From Sphingomonas sp. CFBP 13720 (GTDB lineage Bacteria; Pseudomonadota; Alphaproteobacteria; Sphingomonadales; Sphingomonadaceae), in assembly GCF_014842075.1 (NCBI RefSeq), contig NZ_JACYVA010000002.1, forward strand, positions 248,001 through 312,000: a stretch of 64,000 nt of DNA, given 5' to 3'. The translations under genes were made by a program, and so were the position numbers. The notes beneath the pieces are model-generated. The model ran no database searches and was not told where the DNA came from. It saw only the letters and a program-made list of their open reading frames with translations. Shown one piece after another: positions 1 to 8,699 of the stretch. Position 1 is the first letter of the stretch, and each line of letters starts with the position of its first letter.

Positions 1-130
1 GCAGCGGCTGAAGGTGCGGGCCGAAGCGATCCGGGAGGAAGCGAAGCTGGTCGAACAGCAGGCCGAGGCGCGGGCGAAGGCGGTGCGCGACGCGGGCGAG
101 GCACAGGCCAGCGCCGCGCTCGCCAAATAA
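1..130 (+). CDS. C-terminal fragment of an unknown Ala/Glu/Lys-rich coiled-coil protein
   Basis: Only the last 42 codons lie in the window; the open frame enters at base 2 and stops at TAA 128-130. The fragment is almost entirely Ala, Glu, Gln, Lys and Arg with no Pro or Gly until near the end, which predicts a long amphipathic helix or coiled coil. No domain can be named from so little. Its stop codon directly abuts the stop codon of the convergent Coq4-like gene, with no base between them, so the two transcripts must overlap or share a terminator inside coding sequence. Confidence 0.6.
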   Translation, partial: QRLKVRAEAIREEAKLVEQQAEARAKAVRDAGEAQASAALAK

Positions 131-895
131 TCAGATCGCGTCGATCCCCTGCTCGGCAAGGCGATAGCGAGCGGCGAGATACCGGACGGGCGGTGCGATG
201 CCCAACCGCTTTCGCGCCATGTCGATCGGTTCGGCCAGCAGGGCTTCGTAATCCTCCGCATGCAACCACCGCGCGCGGCGACCATGGCGATATCCTTCCC
301 AGATCGCCGCCGCGACGCGTCGCTCACCGGTGACGCGCAGCGATTTTACCATCGCGCCCAGCGCGATCGCCGCCCAGCCCAGGCCACCGGTCTGCGCGTA
401 GGAAAAGGCGACGAGGCATGCCTCGCCCAGATGCTCCTCGGCGGTATAGCCGGTCAGGATGTGCCAGATGTCGTGCACGTCGCGCTCGCGCCGGCCGAAC
501 CATGCGACGGGATGCTCCAGCTCGCGCCAGCCCTCGCCATCGGCATAGCTGATCTCGGCCAGCCCCTGTGCCGAAAACCCGGTGCGATCGAGGAACGCGC
601 GATACTGTGCGCCAACGCTGCCATCGGGTAGCGCGTCGATCCAAACGCGATCGGAGAAGCGCTGCGACAGTTCGATCCGGCGATAGGCCAGACGCCCGCC
701 ACCCGGTTCGTCCAGCAACCGCCGATAGTTGCGATGGCTGGTATCGGCGTTGAGCGCGCGCATGATGCGGAACACCTGCACGGTATCGTTGCCATCGGCC
801 AACAGCCGCCGCAACGCGGCCCATGCCGTGCGCCAGTCGCGCCGCATGGGCTGCACCACATCCATCCCGTCCGCATTCATCGCCTGCGTCGCCAT
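131..895 (-). CDS. Coq4-family ubiquinone biosynthesis protein
   Basis: About 254 residues. The diagnostic Coq4 metal site HDxxH followed by a Glu in GE is present: HDIWH at residues 141-145 and GE at about 157-158. Coq4 organises the ubiquinone biosynthesis complex in mitochondria and has been linked to the oxidative C1 decarboxylation/hydroxylation step of the quinone ring; bacterial members are less studied. The ATG at 895 is preferred because GGAG sits about 6 bases upstream; an in-frame ATG at 907 lacks a Shine-Dalgarno. The gene is convergent with the fragment at 1-130 and is followed upstream by the DUF475 gene on the same strand, 53 bp away. The family call is firm; the exact role in this organism is inferred. 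Confidence 0.82.
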   Translation of the reverse strand: MATQAMNADGMDVVQPMRRDWRTAWAALRRLLADGNDTVQVFRIMRALNADTSHRNYRRLLDEPGGGRLAYRRIELSQRFSDRVWIDALPDGSVGAQYRAFLDRTGFSAQGLAEISYADGEGWRELEHPVAWFGRRERDVHDIWHILTGYTAEEHLGEACLVAFSYAQTGGLGWAAIALGAMVKSLRVTGERRVAAAIWEGYRHGRRARWLHAEDYEALLAEPIDMARKRLGIAPPVRYLAARYRLAEQGIDAI

Positions 896-948
896 AACCG
901 GCTCCATTACTTACAATGGTGTCAGTATGGCGGCAGATGCGGTCGCGT

Positions 949-2040
949 TCAAGCCTTGTCGAGCGGCGCACCCGACGGCGAGACCGGGTCGGCCGCTTCC
1001 AGCGGATCGGCCGGGTCCTTGCGGTTCGCGCGTACCGACGACCAGAAGGCCAGCCCGATCAGCCCGGCACCGATCAGTCCGGTGATCGTCTCCGGGATAT
1101 GGAACCGCGCCGACAGCAGCATGATCGCGGCCAGCGCGATGATCGCATAGAAGGCACCGTGTTCGAGATAGCGATATTGCGTCAGCGTCCCGTGATCGAC
1201 CAGCATGATCGTCATCGATCGCACGAACATCGCGCCGATACCGAGGCCGAGTGCGATGATGAACAGGTTGTTCGACAAAGCGAACGCACCGATCACCCCG
1301 TCGAACGAGAAACTGGCATCCAGCACTTCGAGATACAGGAACGACGCCAGCCCCGAACGGCCCGCCGCGCCGACCGCCGCATCGCCATCGCCTTCCAGCA
1401 CCGTGCCCAGCCCATGGACGATGATGAACACGACCAGCCCGAGCATACCCGATACCAGATAGGTCAACGCCTCTTCGGAACCGAGGAAACTCGACACGCC
1501 GTACAGCGTCAGCAGCACGATACCGATCGCCAGTCCGCTGATCTGCGACAGTCCCGCGATCGGCCGTTCGACCGGTCCGATCCAGTGCACGTCCTTTTCC
1601 TGGTCGAGGAAGAAGTTCAGCCCGACCATGCCCAGAAACGCGCCGCCGAAGCCCGCGATGCCGATATGCGCGCCCTCGATGATCCGCTGATAGGTCTGCG
1701 GATCGCCCGCCGCCAGCTTCACCGCCGCGATCGGGCCGATCCCCGCCGCGATTGCGACGATCGCCAGCGGAAACACGATCCGCATCCCGAACACCGCGAT
1801 CAACACGCCCCATGTCAGGAACCGGTGACGCCATTTGTCGTCCATGTCGCGAAGAACGGTCGCGTTCACGACCGCATTGTCGAACGACAGCGACACTTCC
1901 AGGACGCCCAGCACCGCGGTGATCCAAAGGATCCCCAGCGTGCCGGCGACATTGCCGGTCAGTTCCCACCCCAGCCATCCCGCCAGCGCGAGACAGATGG
2001 CGGTAAAGATGAACGAGCCTTTATAGTATTTCAGCAGCAC
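949..2040 (-). CDS. DUF475 / TerC-like integral membrane protein
   Basis: About 363 residues with roughly nine hydrophobic segments. It matches the DUF475 branch of the TerC superfamily: a conserved acidic and Asn motif near the N-terminus (LSFDNAVVNA) and its internal echo (ASFSFDGVIGAFALSNN) in the second half, the repeat pair that forms the ion-binding core in TerC/LysE-type proteins. TerC relatives are associated with metal (Mn or tellurite) handling or metalation of exported proteins; the role of DUF475 itself is not settled. The open frame continues to 2145, but that extension is soluble and unlike the family, so the GTG at 2040 (first residues VLLKYYKGSF, with a GGGGG run just upstream) is chosen. 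No ter genes are adjacent. Confidence 0.8.
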   Translation of the reverse strand: MLLKYYKGSFIFTAICLALAGWLGWELTGNVAGTLGILWITAVLGVLEVSLSFDNAVVNATVLRDMDDKWRHRFLTWGVLIAVFGMRIVFPLAIVAIAAGIGPIAAVKLAAGDPQTYQRIIEGAHIGIAGFGGAFLGMVGLNFFLDQEKDVHWIGPVERPIAGLSQISGLAIGIVLLTLYGVSSFLGSEEALTYLVSGMLGLVVFIIVHGLGTVLEGDGDAAVGAAGRSGLASFLYLEVLDASFSFDGVIGAFALSNNLFIIALGLGIGAMFVRSMTIMLVDHGTLTQYRYLEHGAFYAIIALAAIMLLSARFHIPETITGLIGAGLIGLAFWSSVRANRKDPADPLEAADPVSPSGAPLDKA

Positions 2041-2310
2041 CGAAGCCCCCACGTGGTGATCCGCAGCCGGGGAGGCTGCCCTGTCGCACTGCGGCATAGC
2101 GTGTCGGACGCATTCGGGGAAGCACGGCGGAAGTACCAGTGCCACGGGCTGGCAATCGCGGATCGCACGTCGCGACCGCAGCCCTGGGTCATAACATTGC
2201 CGCTGCCCGACGATCGCCGTCGACCGTAAGCATTTCGCACGTCAGTCCCGTTTCGCCATTCAGACAGCGCCCTGCCCCGCCCCGACGGGCGTGAGCCATC
2301 GGCGGACCGG
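2041..2310. other. Intergenic, nothing recognised
   Basis: These 270 bases lie upstream of the DUF475 gene and downstream of the 78-aa gene. I looked for a yybP-ykoY type manganese riboswitch, which often precedes TerC-family genes, and did not see its conserved purine-rich loops. It probably holds the DUF475 promoter, but no clear -35/-10 pair stands out. Confidence 0.4.
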
Positions 2311-2547
2311 TCAGCCGTCGCGCCGTGCGTCCGGCTTGCGTTCCTGCGCCACCATCCCGCCGCCGCTTTGACAGGCGGCGGTGATGACCGGAAAGGACAG
2401 GTCGGTGTGCCGCGCCAATGCGGCAGGCATCGCGGCATTGCATTCGGCGACGCTGCTATAGGTCGCCGGTTCGACCCGTTCGCGGCTGCACGCACTGCCG
2501 TCGTCGCCGCAACCGAGGATCGCCATGACGTACAATAGAGGTGCCAT
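2311..2547 (-). CDS. Small conserved-looking Cys-containing hypothetical protein (78 aa)
   Basis: The start at 2547 is fixed by a strong Shine-Dalgarno, AAGGAG seven bases upstream of ATG; longer in-frame extensions upstream are low-complexity and unlike a protein. The product begins with a short hydrophobic stretch (MAPLLYVMAILGC) and carries four cysteines: in GCGDDGSAC, in AECNAAMP and in TAACQSG. That spacing looks like a small exported or membrane-proximal disulfide protein, but no family is recognised. It is divergent from the ATM1-type exporter, with only 95 bp between the starts, so the two probably share a control region. Confidence 0.6.
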   Translation of the reverse strand: MAPLLYVMAILGCGDDGSACSRERVEPATYSSVAECNAAMPAALARHTDLSFPVITAACQSGGGMVAQERKPDARRDG

Positions 2548-2642
2548 TCGCCGTCTCCTTGCCCCTTCCAATCCATCAGCGGGCGATGCGTTCCCGGTGG
2601 CACGTTGCGCCGACGCGACCGGTTCCCCAAATGGGACCTGCA

Positions 2643-4472
2643 ATGCCACCCGATACCCGAACCGCCTCCGGTCCCGCCCGGCCGATGCTGGCGACGCTCC
2701 GCCGTTTCCTGCCCTATCTCTGGCCGGAAGGGGCGACGGGGCTGAAGGTCCGCATCGTCGCCGCACTGATGCTGGTCGTCGCATCGAAGGTCGTGCAGGT
2801 GCGTGGAGCGCCGTTCGCGTTGCAGGGCGCGATCGACCGGATGGCGGCGGGATCGGGGCTTCCGTCCGACGACGTGCTATGGCTGGTGATTGCGCTGGTC
2901 GCGGGATATGCCGCCGCGCGCTTCGCCGGCACCCTGTTCGACAACCTGCGCAACGTGGTGTTCGAACGCGTCGGACAGGACGCCACCCGGCGGCTGGCGG
3001 CGGGGGTGTTCCGCCATCTTCATGCGCTGTCGCTGTCCTTCCATCTCAACCGGCGCACCGGTGCGGTGACCAAGGTGGTCGAACGCGGCACGAAGAGCAT
3101 CGACACGATGCTGTACTTCCTGCTGTTCAACATCGCGCCGACCATCCTCGAACTGGGGCTGGTGCTGTGGATCTTCGGCACCCGCTTCGGGTCGTGGCTG
3201 GTCGGCGGCACGTTGGCGATGGTCGTCCTCTATATCGCCTTCACCCGCTGGGTGACCGACTGGCGCGCCAGCCTGCGCGAACGGATGAACGACCTCGATA
3301 CCGGCGCGGTCGCGCATGCGGTCGATTCGCTGCTGAATTTTGAAACGGTCAAATATTTCGGAGCCGAAGCGCGCGAAGCCGCGCGCTACGACCGCGCCGT
3401 CGCGCACTATGCCGACGCGGCGGTAAAGTCCGAAAACTCGCTGGCGATGCTCAACATCGGACAGGCGCTGATTACCGGACTGATGCTGGCGGGCGGCATG
3501 ACGCTGGTCGTCGTCGGATGGGCGCGCGGGCAGTTTTCGCCGGGCGATGTGGTGCTGGTATCGACGCTGCTCACGCAGCTGTTCCGGCCGCTCGACCTGC
3601 TTGGCATGGTGTACCGGACCGTTCGGCAGGGGGTGGTCGACATGGGATCGATGTTCGACCTGATCGACACGCCCGCCGATGTGACCGATGCGCCGGGCGC
3701 GGAGGCCATGAAGGTTACACAGGGGCATGTGCGGTTCGAACGCGTCTCGTTCGGCTATGGCGATGGTCGCCTGATTCTCGACGACATCGATATCGACGTG
3801 CCGGCGGGAACGACGCTGGCGGTGGTGGGGCCGTCGGGCGCGGGCAAGTCGACGCTCGCCCGGCTGCTGTTCCGTTTCTACGACCCGACCGGCGGACGGA
3901 TCACGATCGATGGACAGGATATCGCGGGCGTGACGCAATCGTCGCTGCGTGCCGCGATCGGCATCGTGCCGCAGGACACCGTGCTGTTCAACGACACGAT
4001 CGGGTACAACATCGCCTATGGCCGTGCCGATTCCGGCCCCGACGACGTGGCGCGCGCCGCACAGGGCGCATCGATCGCGGGCTTCATCGCCAGCCTGCCG
4101 CAAGGGTACGACACTCGCGTGGGCGAGCGCGGGCTGAAACTGTCGGGCGGCGAGAAACAGCGCGTGGCGATCGCGCGGACGCTGCTGAAGAACCCGCCGG
4201 TCCTGATCCTCGACGAAGCGACCAGCGCGCTGGACAGCCGGACGGAGGCGGACATCCTCGCCACGCTGGAAGCGATCGAACGCGGGCGGACGACGATCGT
4301 GATCGCGCACCGGCTGTCGACGGTGGTGCATGCCGATCGCATCATCGTGCTCGAACATGGTCGCATCGCCGAAAGCGGATCGCATGGCGAGTTGTTGCGC
4401 AAGGGCGGGGTATATACCGAAATGTGGGCACGACAGGCGGCCGAGCGGGAAGAAGCGCTTGCGGAGGCTTAG
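2643..4472 (+). CDS. ATM1-type ABC exporter (fused permease and ATPase)
   Basis: 609 residues: a six-helix permease in the first half and a C-terminal ABC ATPase with Walker A GPSGAGKST at 396-404, Q-loop in IVPQDTVLFND, signature LSGGEKQR, Walker B/D-loop LILDEATSALD and a switch His in IAHRLST. The N-terminus MPPDT followed by RRFLPYLWP and the overall length match the Novosphingobium ATM1 exporter, which supports the ATG at 2643 over the longer frame from 2541. ATM1 proteins in the bacterial inner membrane export glutathione-linked species such as GSSG or metal-glutathione conjugates; the mitochondrial homologue supports cytosolic Fe-S and heavy-metal homeostasis. It works as a homodimer. 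The substrate here is inferred from the family. Confidence 0.93.
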   Translation: MPPDTRTASGPARPMLATLRRFLPYLWPEGATGLKVRIVAALMLVVASKVVQVRGAPFALQGAIDRMAAGSGLPSDDVLWLVIALVAGYAAARFAGTLFDNLRNVVFERVGQDATRRLAAGVFRHLHALSLSFHLNRRTGAVTKVVERGTKSIDTMLYFLLFNIAPTILELGLVLWIFGTRFGSWLVGGTLAMVVLYIAFTRWVTDWRASLRERMNDLDTGAVAHAVDSLLNFETVKYFGAEAREAARYDRAVAHYADAAVKSENSLAMLNIGQALITGLMLAGGMTLVVVGWARGQFSPGDVVLVSTLLTQLFRPLDLLGMVYRTVRQGVVDMGSMFDLIDTPADVTDAPGAEAMKVTQGHVRFERVSFGYGDGRLILDDIDIDVPAGTTLAVVGPSGAGKSTLARLLFRFYDPTGGRITIDGQDIAGVTQSSLRAAIGIVPQDTVLFNDTIGYNIAYGRADSGPDDVARAAQGASIAGFIASLPQGYDTRVGERGLKLSGGEKQRVAIARTLLKNPPVLILDEATSALDSRTEADILATLEAIERGRTTIVIAHRLSTVVHADRIIVLEHGRIAESGSHGELLRKGGVYTEMWARQAAEREEALAEA

Positions 4473-4560
4473 TCGCCGGGCGACCGCATAAAATCGTCAT
4501 CGATCCCGTACGCGGGATATCTTGCGTCCGTTGCGCGTACGCTGCGGTACGGAGATCGCT

Positions 4561-5496
4561 ATGAACAAATCGATGAAGACCGCCGTGACCACGACCGCGC
4601 TGATCGGCGGCGGATTAATATTGTGGACAGCGCTGGCGGCGGGTGCGGCCGGCGCGATCGTGCCGCCCGACGGCGAGTTCGTCGACGTGCCCGGTGCAAG
4701 GCTGCACGTCGTGGATACCGGCGGCGACGGGCCGGTCGCCGTGATGCTGCACGGCCTGTACGGACAGGTTCGCAATTTCTCCTACGCATTGACCCAGGAA
4801 CTGGCGGGCTATCGGCTGATCCTCGTCGATCGTCCCGGCTGGGGCCATTCCACCGTCGATGGTACGCAGCCGCCGATCGAGGAACAGGCGCGGATGATCG
4901 CCGACCTGATCGACGTGATGGGTCTGACGCGTCCGCTGCTGGTGGGACATTCGATGGGTGGCGCGGTCGCGCTCGCACTGGCGCTCAACCATCCGGGCAA
5001 GGTGCGGGCGGTCGCGCTGATCGCGCCGCTGACGCGACCGATGCCGAAGATGCCGAAATGGCTGCGCGGCAACCCGCCGCCGGCCCCGGTGCGCGCCGTG
5101 ACCGGCTGGACGGTCGCCGTCCCAACGCTGATGCTGACCGGTCCGGCGATCGCGAAACACGTCTTTGCACCCGACTCCGTACCCGGCGATTTCGGGACGC
5201 GCGGCGGCGGCGCGATCGGGATGCGTCCATCGAGCTATCAGGCCGCGACGTTCGAGCTTCACGACGCCAACCGCGCGACGGAAGCCATGGTAGCGCGGTA
5301 TCCCTCCCTCGCCACGCCGGTCGCGATCCTGTACGGTCGCGACGACAAGCTGCTCGACCGGGACGTGCAAGGCAGGCGGACGGTGGAGGCGATCCCCGGC
5401 GCGACGCTGACCCTGATCGACGGCGGCCATATGATCCCGATCACCCGCCCGCGTGAAACCGCGCGCTGGCTGCGGGACGTAGCGATCGTGGCATGA
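4561..5496 (+). CDS. Membrane-anchored alpha/beta hydrolase
   Basis: 311 residues. Residues 8-33 form one hydrophobic segment without a clear cleavage site, so a signal anchor with the enzyme facing the periplasm is likely. The fold signature is complete: oxyanion HG at 64-65, nucleophile elbow GHSMGG with Ser131, acid Asp261/262 in YGRDD and His290 in GGHMIP. Substrate cannot be inferred; lipase/esterase or haloperoxidase-like activity is typical. ATG 4561 has GGAG six bases upstream. The stop overlaps the start of the next gene by four bases (ATGA), so translation of the two is coupled. Confidence 0.85.
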   Translation: MNKSMKTAVTTTALIGGGLILWTALAAGAAGAIVPPDGEFVDVPGARLHVVDTGGDGPVAVMLHGLYGQVRNFSYALTQELAGYRLILVDRPGWGHSTVDGTQPPIEEQARMIADLIDVMGLTRPLLVGHSMGGAVALALALNHPGKVRAVALIAPLTRPMPKMPKWLRGNPPPAPVRAVTGWTVAVPTLMLTGPAIAKHVFAPDSVPGDFGTRGGGAIGMRPSSYQAATFELHDANRATEAMVARYPSLATPVAILYGRDDKLLDRDVQGRRTVEAIPGATLTLIDGGHMIPITRPRETARWLRDVAIVA

Positions 5497-6281
5497 AGCG
5501 GGTCGCGCTGACGATAATGGCGGCGGCCGCGCTGACCGGATGCAACGCCTATGGCGACGGCATGGGCAACATCCTGCGCGGGACGGGCATCGCCGCGCCC
5601 GAAGCCGACTATGACGTGCCCTATGTCCCCACGCCCGAACCGGTGGTCGATGCGATGCTCGACATTGCCGATGTCCGGCGTGGCGACATGCTGATCGATC
5701 TGGGATCGGGCGACGGCCGCATCGCGATCGCCGCCGCCCGTCGCGGAGCCAATGCCAGTGGCGTCGAGATCGACCCGGCGCTGGTCGAACGCGCCCGCCG
5801 CAACGCCGCGCTGCTCGGGCTGGAGGAACAGGCGCGCTTTTCCCGTGCGAACCTGTTCGACATTCCGCTGCGCGACGCGAGCGTGGTTACGCTGTACCTG
5901 CTGCCCCGCATCAACCTCGCGCTACGCCCCCGGCTGTTGACGGAAGCGAAGCCCGGCACGCGGATCGTCGCGCACGCGTTCGACATGGGCGACTGGCGTC
6001 CCGATGCCGAGCGGCTGGTCGGCGACCGGCGGATCTATCTATGGATCGTACCCGGCGTGGCGGGCGGCGAATGGCGCGTGACGATGGCCGATGGCCGCAC
6101 CGCCATGCTGACGCTGGACCAGCGATTTCAGGACGTGACGGGCACGATGGACGGCGTTGCCGTGACCGGCGGGCTGCGCGGCACCGCGTTGCGGCTGGTC
6201 GCGGGCGGACGGGTGCTTACCGGCGCAATCGGCGACGATGGCATCACCGGCGAAGGATGGCGCGCGGTACGGACAAGCTGA
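5493..6281 (+). CDS. Predicted lipoprotein with a class I SAM-methyltransferase domain
   Basis: 262 residues. The N-terminus is a textbook lipoprotein signal: Lys-Arg, a hydrophobic core and the lipobox LTGC with Cys17. After a linker (VPYVPTPEPVVDAML) comes a Rossmann-type methyltransferase core with motif I LIDLGSGDGR at 67-76 and the acidic motif II residue in GVEID. About 60 C-terminal residues are predicted beta-rich and do not belong to the methyltransferase core. An exported SAM enzyme is odd because SAM is cytoplasmic; either the Cys is not processed, or the domain has been repurposed for binding. The start codon lies inside the preceding hydrolase gene (ATGA overlap). Confidence 0.75.
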   Translation: MKRVALTIMAAAALTGCNAYGDGMGNILRGTGIAAPEADYDVPYVPTPEPVVDAMLDIADVRRGDMLIDLGSGDGRIAIAAARRGANASGVEIDPALVERARRNAALLGLEEQARFSRANLFDIPLRDASVVTLYLLPRINLALRPRLLTEAKPGTRIVAHAFDMGDWRPDAERLVGDRRIYLWIVPGVAGGEWRVTMADGRTAMLTLDQRFQDVTGTMDGVAVTGGLRGTALRLVAGGRVLTGAIGDDGITGEGWRAVRTS

Positions 6282-6350
6282 CGCCGGCAAGCGCGGCGGA
6301 TTTGCCCCTGCCCCTCGACGCCGCCCCTGTGCATCCCTAGGTGCAGCGCG

Positions 6351-8117
6351 ATGGTGCTCGACCCTATTCCCGTATTGCAGGCCACGTTCGGCTTTCCCGA
6401 TTTCCGTGGCGTACAGCGACAGGTGGTCGACCGGGTGCTGGCGGGACAGCGGACGCTGGCGGTGATGCCGACCGGTGCGGGCAAATCGCTGACCTACCAA
6501 TTACCGGCGCAGATGCTGTCGGGCACCTGCGTGGTGGTGTCGCCGCTCATCGCGTTGATGCATGACCAGTTGCGCGCGGCGACCGCCGTCGGCATCCGTG
6601 CCGCGACGTTGACCAGCGCCGACGACAATCGTGCGGAGACGATCGCGCGCTTTCGCGGCGGCGACCTCGACCTGCTCTACGTCGCGCCCGAACGGGCATC
6701 GAACGGCAGCTTCCGCGAACTGCTCGCCTCCGCGCCGCTGTCGCTGTTCGCGATCGACGAAGCGCATTGCGTCAGCGAATGGGGCCATGACTTCCGCCCC
6801 GATTATCGCCTGCTGCGCCCGTTGCTGGACCAGTTTCCCGATGTGCCGCGCCTTGCGCTCACCGCGACCGCCGACGCGCATACCCGCGCCGACATCCTCG
6901 AACAGCTCGGCATCGCGCAGGACGGGCTGATCGTCGCCGGGTTCGACCGGCCCAACATCCGCTACACCATCGCCCCGCGCGACAATGGCACGCGCCAGAT
7001 CGCGGACCTGATCGCCGCCACCCCCGGCCCCGGCATCGTCTATGTCCAGTCGCGCGCGGGGACCGAACGGCTGGCCGAAGCGCTGGCGAAGACCGGGCGG
7101 CCGGTGCGCGTCTACCATGCCGGCCTGGACCCGGCGGTGCGCCAGCGCAACCAGCACGACTTCGTCGCGTCCGAAGACATGGTCATGGTCGCGACGATCG
7201 CGTTCGGCATGGGCATCGACAAGCCCGACGTCCGCTTCGTCGCGCATGCCGGGCTGCCCAAATCGATCGAGGCCTATTATCAGGAAACCGGACGCGCCGG
7301 ACGCGACGGCGATCCGGCGGTGGCGCATCTGTTCTGGGGGGCCGACGACTTCGCCCGCGCCCGCCAGCGCATCGGCGAAGTCGAAGCCGCGCGCCAGCCG
7401 GGCGAGCGCCAGCGGCTGAACGCGCTCGGCGCGCTGGTCGAGACGGCAGGTTGCCGTCGCGCGATCCTGTTGCGGCATTTCGGCGAACACCCGCCCGAAC
7501 GCTGCGGCAATTGCGACAATTGTCTGACCCCGCCCAAATCGGTCGATGCGACCGAAGTGGCGCGCAAATATCTGTCCGCCGTGTTCCGCACCGGACAGAT
7601 GTTCGGCGCGGGCTATATCGAGGCGGTGCTGACCGGCCAGTCGACCGAACGGAGCCTGATGAACGGGCATGAGCAATTGTCGGTGTGGAACATCGTCGAG
7701 GGCGACGAAACGGCGTTGCTCAAGCCGGTCGGACGCGCGTTGCAATTGCGCGATGCCCTGCGCACCAACGATCATGGCGGGCTGGAATTTGGTCCCGCCG
7801 CGCGTGCGATCCTGAAGGGCGAGGCGGAACTGGCGCTGATCGTGCCGCCGAAACGCGAACGGCGGGCGCGGCGCGGCGGCGATGCGACGCCGAACCCGTC
7901 GGGCGATCCGCTGTTCGAGGCATTGCGCGCCAAGCGCCGCGAGCTGGCGCAGGCGGCGGGCGTGCCGCCCTATGTCATCTTCCACGATTCGGTGCTGCGC
8001 GAAATGGCGGCGGACCGTCCGCAGACGATCGGCGGCATGCGGCGCATCACCGGCGTCGGCGACAAGAAGCTGGAAGCCTATGGCGACGCCTTTCTGAGCG
8101 TCATCAAGTCCGCCTGA
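6351..8117 (+). CDS. recQ: ATP-dependent DNA helicase RecQ
   Basis: 588 residues, the usual length for bacterial RecQ. Visible motifs include motif 0 (FGFPDFRGVQ), Walker A MPTGAGKS at 39-46, DEAH at 136-139 followed by the RecQ aromatic-rich loop SEWGHDFRPDYR, motif VI in QETGRAGRDG, and the zinc-binding Cys cluster (Cys in ETAGCRRA plus CGNCDNC). A winged helix follows, and the C-terminal HRDC domain begins near LFEALRAKRREL. RecQ unwinds DNA 3'-5' at stalled forks and recombination intermediates. It starts at ATG 6351, 69 bp after the methyltransferase gene. Confidence 0.95.
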   Translation: MVLDPIPVLQATFGFPDFRGVQRQVVDRVLAGQRTLAVMPTGAGKSLTYQLPAQMLSGTCVVVSPLIALMHDQLRAATAVGIRAATLTSADDNRAETIARFRGGDLDLLYVAPERASNGSFRELLASAPLSLFAIDEAHCVSEWGHDFRPDYRLLRPLLDQFPDVPRLALTATADAHTRADILEQLGIAQDGLIVAGFDRPNIRYTIAPRDNGTRQIADLIAATPGPGIVYVQSRAGTERLAEALAKTGRPVRVYHAGLDPAVRQRNQHDFVASEDMVMVATIAFGMGIDKPDVRFVAHAGLPKSIEAYYQETGRAGRDGDPAVAHLFWGADDFARARQRIGEVEAARQPGERQRLNALGALVETAGCRRAILLRHFGEHPPERCGNCDNCLTPPKSVDATEVARKYLSAVFRTGQMFGAGYIEAVLTGQSTERSLMNGHEQLSVWNIVEGDETALLKPVGRALQLRDALRTNDHGGLEFGPAARAILKGEAELALIVPPKRERRARRGGDATPNPSGDPLFEALRAKRRELAQAAGVPPYVIFHDSVLREMAADRPQTIGGMRRITGVGDKKLEAYGDAFLSVIKSA

Positions 8118-8178
8118 GGTCGACATGCGCCGCACCACGGAACTTGGGTTCGGCGTCGCGATGGGATATCGTTGCACG

Positions 8179-8607
8179 ATGGACATTCGCCGTATCGACG
8201 ACCGTATCTCGGTCAGCCCGCAAATCACCGTCGACGACATCCCCGCCATCAAGGCGGCGGGCTTCGTCGCGATCGTCAACAACCGCCCGGATGGCGAGGA
8301 ACACGACCAGCCGACGGGCGATGCCATCGAACGCGCTGCCACCGCCGCCGGCCTCGGCTATCACGCGATTCCGATCACCCATGCGGGGTTCGGCCATCCG
8401 CAACTCGACGCGATGGCCACGGTCCTGACCGCGACCGACGGACCGGTCTTCGCCTATTGCCGGTCGGGCACCCGTTCGTGCAATCTCTGGGCGCTCGCCA
8501 GCGCGCGGGAAGGCAGCGATCCCGGCGAACTGGTCGCCCGCGCCGGTGCGGCGGGATACGACCTGTCGGGAATCCGGCCGACGCTGGATGCACTGCATCG
8601 ACGCTGA
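8179..8607 (+). CDS. TIGR01244-family sulfurtransferase/phosphatase-like protein (DUF442)
   Basis: 142 residues. The N-terminus (MDIRRIDDRISVSPQIT) and the Cys-centred loop CRSGTRS at about 94-100 are typical of the small dual-specificity-phosphatase-like family known as TIGR01244, which also forms the N-terminal domain of Blh sulfur-detoxification proteins. The active Cys94 in a CxxGxR loop would hold a persulfide or phosphocysteine intermediate. ATG 8179 was chosen because it aligns with the family start; an in-frame ATG at 8161 is an alternative. No persulfide dioxygenase or rhodanese is next to it, so the pathway is not evident from context. Confidence 0.8.
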   Translation: MDIRRIDDRISVSPQITVDDIPAIKAAGFVAIVNNRPDGEEHDQPTGDAIERAATAAGLGYHAIPITHAGFGHPQLDAMATVLTATDGPVFAYCRSGTRSCNLWALASAREGSDPGELVARAGAAGYDLSGIRPTLDALHRR

Positions 8608-8699
8608 TCGAACAGCGTTATCGAAATCGTTTGCGGCGTTAACCCTATCGCAATGCAGCACGGGCATTCTGCATCCAGACCATAGGGGGTTCTGGGGGC

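Noticed and set aside
916..2229. 437-aa plus-strand open frame opposite the DUF475 gene
   Set aside because: Arg/Asp/Gln-rich translation with no domain, fully opposite a gene with clear family features.
2041..2310. yybP-ykoY riboswitch upstream of the TerC-like gene
   Set aside because: The conserved loops of that motif were not found.
6501..8342. 613-aa minus-strand open frame opposite recQ
   Set aside because: No domain motifs; complementary reading of a well-defined helicase.
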